A stretch of 64,000 nucleotides of DNA from Distichodus sexfasciatus. Taxonomy: Eukaryota; Chordata; Actinopteri; Characiformes; Distichodontidae. Both the position numbers and the translations under genes were made by a program. Where the stretch lies: assembly GCA_032718565.1 (NCBI GenBank), contig JAVGVS010000662.1:62001-126000 (forward strand), given 5' to 3'. The notes under the pieces are model-generated. The model made no database searches, was not told where the DNA came from, and worked only from the letters and a program-made list of their open reading frames with translations. Shown here in pieces: positions 60,508 to 64,000 of this stretch. How positions within the stretch are numbered: position 1 is the stretch's first letter; each line of letters begins with the position of its first letter.

Positions 60508-61018
60508 ACGTGCACTCCCTCCCGCGGCCGGTAGTTGGACTGGGACGTGGCCGGTTGCAGTTCAAAGGGTATAAAAGGTTTCAATTCCTCACCGCTCTGC
60601 CATTGAGTCAACCTGGCCCACTTTCCGATTCATTTCGGCTTCAACTGTGAGTACTCCAGTTATTGAGTTTATCTCTTTGTTAGAGTGTGTGTCGTTTAGA
60701 ACTCGGATTATAGTGGTAATCCTAACTCTTTGTGTAAGAGAGTTCTTATATCAACTCGCATGGGTATCCTTCCTACTCGCGCTCTCAGCCACGTTTGGGC
60801 TAACCACCACGCTACAAGGGCTAACGGCTAACGAGTAGCAATTACATTACATCCTAACCAGATCATTGTCGAATTGTGAAAGTGAGGCATTCGGTTCAAA
60901 TCCTAACCAGACCCCTGTCCGAATCGCGAGCATTCCTACAGCCGCCTAACCCGTCCGCTGGAAGTTTGTAAGCGTCTGTCTATTTCGTCATATCCTCATC
61001 AGATCACTGACAGAGATG
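60508..61018 (+). mobile_element. TATA-containing module (LTR-like, copy 2)
   Basis: Same motif order as 53528-53910: CAAAGGGTATAAAAGG, CATTGAGTCAACCTGG, CCGATTCATTTCGGCTTC, AACTGTGAGTACTCC, CTTATATCAACTCGC, TAACCACCACGCTAC and CAGATCACTGACAGAG. It has a TGTCACGTG start and an additional internal segment (about 60840-60990) missing from copy 1. It could be a solo LTR, a retroelement 5' end, or an exon-1-plus-promoter duplicate. Confidence 0.5.
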
Positions 61019-61545
61019 TGCGGTGTCTGGTATGAATGTGATGTAAAAGCCACAACGTAAGAACTTTTTAAAATTCCCGTTAACAACTTAGCAAGAAAAA
61101 TTTTGTAACTAGAGAACTTTTCAAATTAGAGTCTAAATGGCAGAAATGCAAAATAATGATGTGTAGATGTATTGGGTTTGAAATCTTAAAAACGGTTATT
61201 TTTCCGTTTATAACTTAACCAGTTGAATATTATACAAAAATTTACATTCTAAACCAAAAATAATACCTCAGCTTAAAGCAACCACTTTTAGGTATTAACA
61301 AACATCACTTTAATATTAAATGATTTTATACCAGTCGGGTCAGTAATTCAGTTTTTAGAGCTTATAATACCAAAAAAACCCTGTTATATTATTGTTATTA
61401 TAATTGTTTTATATTTATAATTGAATCATTTAAATATTATTGAGCAAACTTCCTATATCCAATAAAATTTGAATATACATTAAAGTGAATTTTTTTACTT
61501 TTTATGGTTTTCTTAACAAAAGAATAATAACATTTCATGACTTAC

Positions 61546-61851
61546 TGGCTGCCTGAACTTTAGCTTTGCGGCTGACGACCAGCCCAAAGGAATTCTGGGC
61601 CACGCATTCGTAGTCCCCTTCATCGGAGCCACCGTCCAACCGGGTTGCCTGGAAGTGGCCAATCAGCAGCGAGCCGTTGGCAAACATGGAGTAGTTCTGG
61701 TCCTCCAATAGAAGCGCTCCATTCTGCCTCCACTGCGTAGTGATTGGTGGAATTCCCTCCACCTGACAGTGCAGCATGAGGGGCTGCTCCTGCACCGCTA
61801 TGATGTCGCTGGGCTCCAATGTGAAGGACAGTTCGGCTCCGGATGTCAAAC
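61546..61851 (-). CDS. igdcc3: igdcc3 exon: complete Ig domain 1
   Basis: This 306-nt exon carries a whole first Ig domain. The acceptor is CTGTTGCAG before 61851 and the donor A|GTAAGT after 61546. It enters needing one base (xGT) and leaves with one (A, completing Thr with the Ig2 exon), so it is symmetric phase 1. The translation begins LTSGAELSFTLEPSDIIAVQ, then EQPLMLHCQVEGIPPITTQW (B-strand Cys, C-strand Trp), NYSMFANGSLLIGHFQATR (NYS and NGS glycosylation sites) and GSDEGDYECVAQNSFGLVVS (DxGxYxC, F-strand Cys), ending RKAKVQAA. The start codon is not here: the signal peptide must be encoded upstream. This extracellular domain, with the TLEPSDIIAVQEQPL opening, is typical of IGDCC3. Confidence 0.92.
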
Positions 61852-61940
61852 CTGCAACAGTAAACGGGTATGTTGTTTCTCAGAGTTCATGCAAACCATT
61901 AAAATGCACATTAAACTTTACAATTATCATAATCGCGGTA

Positions 61941-62118
61941 CATTTACATTTACAGCATTTAGCAGACGCTCTTATCCAGAGAGAAGTCCATTTCCTAATC
62001 ACAGGGACAGTCTTCTTGGAGCAACTTGTGGTTAAGTGTCTTGCTCTGGGACCCAATGACAGTAGCACTGGAGGAAGGATTCGCTGGAGGGAGCATCCAA
62101 ACCACTAGACCACCAACA
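61941..62118 (-). mobile_element. tRNA-Glu-like SINE (family B), minus orientation
   Basis: TTACAGCATTTAGCAGACGC, TCTTATCCAGAGAGAAGTCC, GTGGTTAAGTGTCTTGCTC and CAAACCACTAGACCACCA. It sits only 90 bp upstream of the Ig1 acceptor, in sense with igdcc3. Confidence 0.8.
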
Positions 62119-62320
62119 CCACCACCCACATGGAGTACATGAAGTTCTAAAAGTGCACCTGTCCAAAATGAAACATTTGCAGAATCCAGTTTCAGCTTAA
62201 TTGCTCCGTTCCTTGCGCCAGGATCAGGCAGCTGACTGAATTCTTTCGATCGTATGAGGTATAGAGACTCTTGTGTGAAGTGTAATGACTCTTTCTCAGA
62301 GAATCCCTTGAAAGAGTCTA

Positions 62321-62410
62321 GGGCTGCAACTAATAATTATTTTGATAATCGATTAATCTGTCCTTTTATCCAATTAATAAACGTAAAACATACACGTAAA
62401 AAATACCACC
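62321..62410. repeat. Left end of a hAT-like element
   Basis: CTAGGGCTGCAACTAATAAT, TATTTTGATAATCG and ATTAATCTGTCC are the well-known terminus of a high-copy fish hAT MITE. The right end was not found. Confidence 0.6.
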
Positions 62411-63114
62411 GTTAACATGTATGCTGAAACAACTTTACCTACTCAACCACTTCTTTACTGTTTACTGTCACAGCAGGCACATCCAAATTCTGTATTATTA
62501 ATTCTGTAACTGCACATTCACCATTCTTTCACTGTGATTTTAACCATTACTGACCTTGTGCAATATCAGTCATTAAGGTTTACATCCCATTCAAACTCCA
62601 ACATGACATCATTGTATTGGTGTGTTGTCTATTTATTATACTCTCTACTTATTGTACTGATCATGCGCTTTTGTGTTTGATGAATGCTTCTGCATGCTGG
62701 TGTCAATGCTGCAACCTACCTCGTGCAAGTAAAACCAATCATTCAAAGGTTTACATTCCCATTTTCACTATGACGCTACATTTCCGCACCTCTACTTACT
62801 GTATTAGCTGTTTGTAACACCTTGTGTTCTGGTGAGAGAAACATTCTCTCCCCACACTTCATACATGTAGAAAGGTGCTGACGACAATAAAGTAACAATG
62901 AGCCTTGACTAATGTGTAAACGGAACAATTGCCTGTCAGGAGTACTCTTTATTTTGCTTAATTCAGTCGATTAGCGAGCACATCTGACACTATTTCTGCC
63001 TGGGGAGTACAGCTGTGCAATATAACCTCAAATCCATATCACGATTAACTGAAGATTTCAACTTGATTTCGATTTATGAACACTTATTCTGTTTTTCTGT
63101 TTGATTTTTTGTCA

Positions 63115-63270
63115 ATTTTTGCTAATTTAAGGAAGTTTCCCTGAGAGAAATTTGGGGTTGAGGGTCTTGCTCGGGGACCCAATAATGGTAGGGCTGGAGG
63201 TAGGATTTGAACATACGGTTGTAGGTTTGTCCACAGGCAAGGATCCTAACCACTAGACCACCACCATCCC
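63115..63270 (-). mobile_element. tRNA-Glu-like SINE (family B), minus orientation, 3' truncated
   Basis: GAGGGTCTTGCTCGGGGACC, GGTAGGATTTGAACATACGG (B box on minus) and CCTAACCACTAGACCACCA (A box on minus). The GCAGACGC tail is missing. Its head abuts the next SINE. Confidence 0.75.
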
Positions 63271-63271
63271 C

Positions 63272-63560
63272 GGTCATGTGGTGAGTGCTGTCATCTCATA
63301 GCAACAAGGTCCTGAGTTCGATCCCTGGGTCAGCCGCGGGACCTTTTGGAGGTTGCGTGCTCTCCCCGTGTTGCTGTGGGGTTTCTCCGGGTGCTACGGT
63401 TTCCTCCCACAGCCCAAAAACCTGCGCTGTAGATTGATTGGTGATTCTAAACTGCCCCTTAGGTATGAACGTGAGTGTGTTTTGAAGTGTGTGCCCTGCA
63501 GTGTGTTACCGCCCGCCCAGGGTTGGTCCCATTCAGTTAATGAAAGAATGAATTCCCAGT
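63272..63560 (+). mobile_element. tRNA-derived SINE (family C), plus orientation
   Basis: The head TCATGTGGTGAGTGCTGTC (degraded A box), B box GAGTTCGATCCC, then the widespread teleost body: CTCTCCCCGTGTTGCTGTGG, TTTCTCCGGGTGCTACGG, TTTCCTCCCACAGCCCAAAA and GTGTTACCGCCCGCCCAGGG. The tail is truncated at AATGAAAGAATGAAT. Confidence 0.75.
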
Positions 63561-64000
63561 CCCAAGTACGTCATGACAAAAAGCAGCAGTCATCAGAGAT
63601 TTGGGGCCAAAAAAGCTATTGGTGTTGCTCTTTAAATCCAACATTGATGCTCGGACTGTTTTAGACACAAAAGCAACTCGCAATAGACCATTAGTCTCAT
63701 GTTCTCAACATTCTCAAACACTTTTCACTCGCTTTCAACCGGCCAAGTCAAAGGGGAGTACAGTCGCTCGCCGTTTCCTGTTCTGAGAGATCAGAGTGTG
63801 TTGGTGTGAAGTTGTGTGGCTGATAAAAAGGCGCTGACCTTTGAAGAACAGCTGTAAAAATACTTGTTTAAGCGCCGAGGCCGGAGTGGAGAAGATGAAT
63901 ACGGCAGCCTGAGGATAGCTTATGAAAGGTCTGTAAGAGCAAAGAAGTACGAAAACGAGTGAACGGCGGAGTGAAATATTGACAGCGAACCCACAATGAA

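Larger units (their letters stand above)
61852..64000 (-). other. igdcc3: igdcc3 intron upstream of the Ig1 exon (partial)
   Basis: This intron runs off the right edge. It contains SINEs (61941, 63115, 63272), a hAT end (62321) and a retroposon-like tail near 62820-62910 (GACAATAAAGTAACAATG). I looked for a short signal-peptide exon on the minus strand ending in a phase-1 donor and could not support one. 63560-64000 is unique sequence with CAGCTGTAAAAATAC near its right end; no exon was recognised. Confidence 0.75.

Noticed and set aside
61852..64000. Signal-peptide exon (exon 1) of igdcc3
   Set aside because: No ATG-hydrophobic stretch with a phase-1 donor could be supported on the minus strand; it probably lies beyond 64000.

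Overview
The window looks like nuclear DNA of a ray-finned (teleost) fish. It has split exons with GT/AG introns, dense CA/GA microsatellites, tRNA-derived SINEs with clear A- and B-box heads, and many hAT-type non-autonomous elements with 8-bp target duplications. I see no bacterial, phage or organellar feature, no CRISPR array and no true tRNA or rRNA gene. The species cannot be named from sequence alone.

One protein-coding gene is supported, on the minus strand. Five exons encode immunoglobulin domains 1 to 3 of a DCC-family neural surface receptor, best matched to igdcc3 (PUNC). In transcription order they are Ig1 (61851-61546), Ig2 first half (12689-12545), Ig2 second half (11291-11161), Ig3 first half (10972-10835) and Ig3 second half (3555-3397). 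All junctions are in phase and together give about 293 codons. The signal-peptide exon lies upstream, not identified here and probably beyond 64000. Ig4, the fibronectin domains, the transmembrane segment and the tail lie below position 1.

The rest is intron. The 48.9-kb intron between Ig1 and Ig2 takes up most of the window. It alternates between (a) repeat-free, moderately GC-rich blocks with homeodomain-like, octamer or TCF-like words, which are candidate cis-regulatory elements, and (b) young mobile-element debris. The debris includes hAT-like elements at 32510, 35916, 53191 and 59110, a 484-bp hairpin element at 54512, small foldback elements nested in SINEs, SINEs nested in foldback elements, and two copies of a TATA-containing module at about 53530 and 60508. 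Three long polypurine/polypyrimidine tracts and one CpG-rich block (about 50260-50690) also lie here.

I found no evidence for a novel gene system. The most checkable observations are a CT microsatellite that serves as the polypyrimidine tract of the Ig3 exon, CA repeats flanking a frame-breaking Ig2 exon, nested transposon insertions with readable target duplications, head-to-head inverted SINE pairs, and several candidate conserved non-coding elements.
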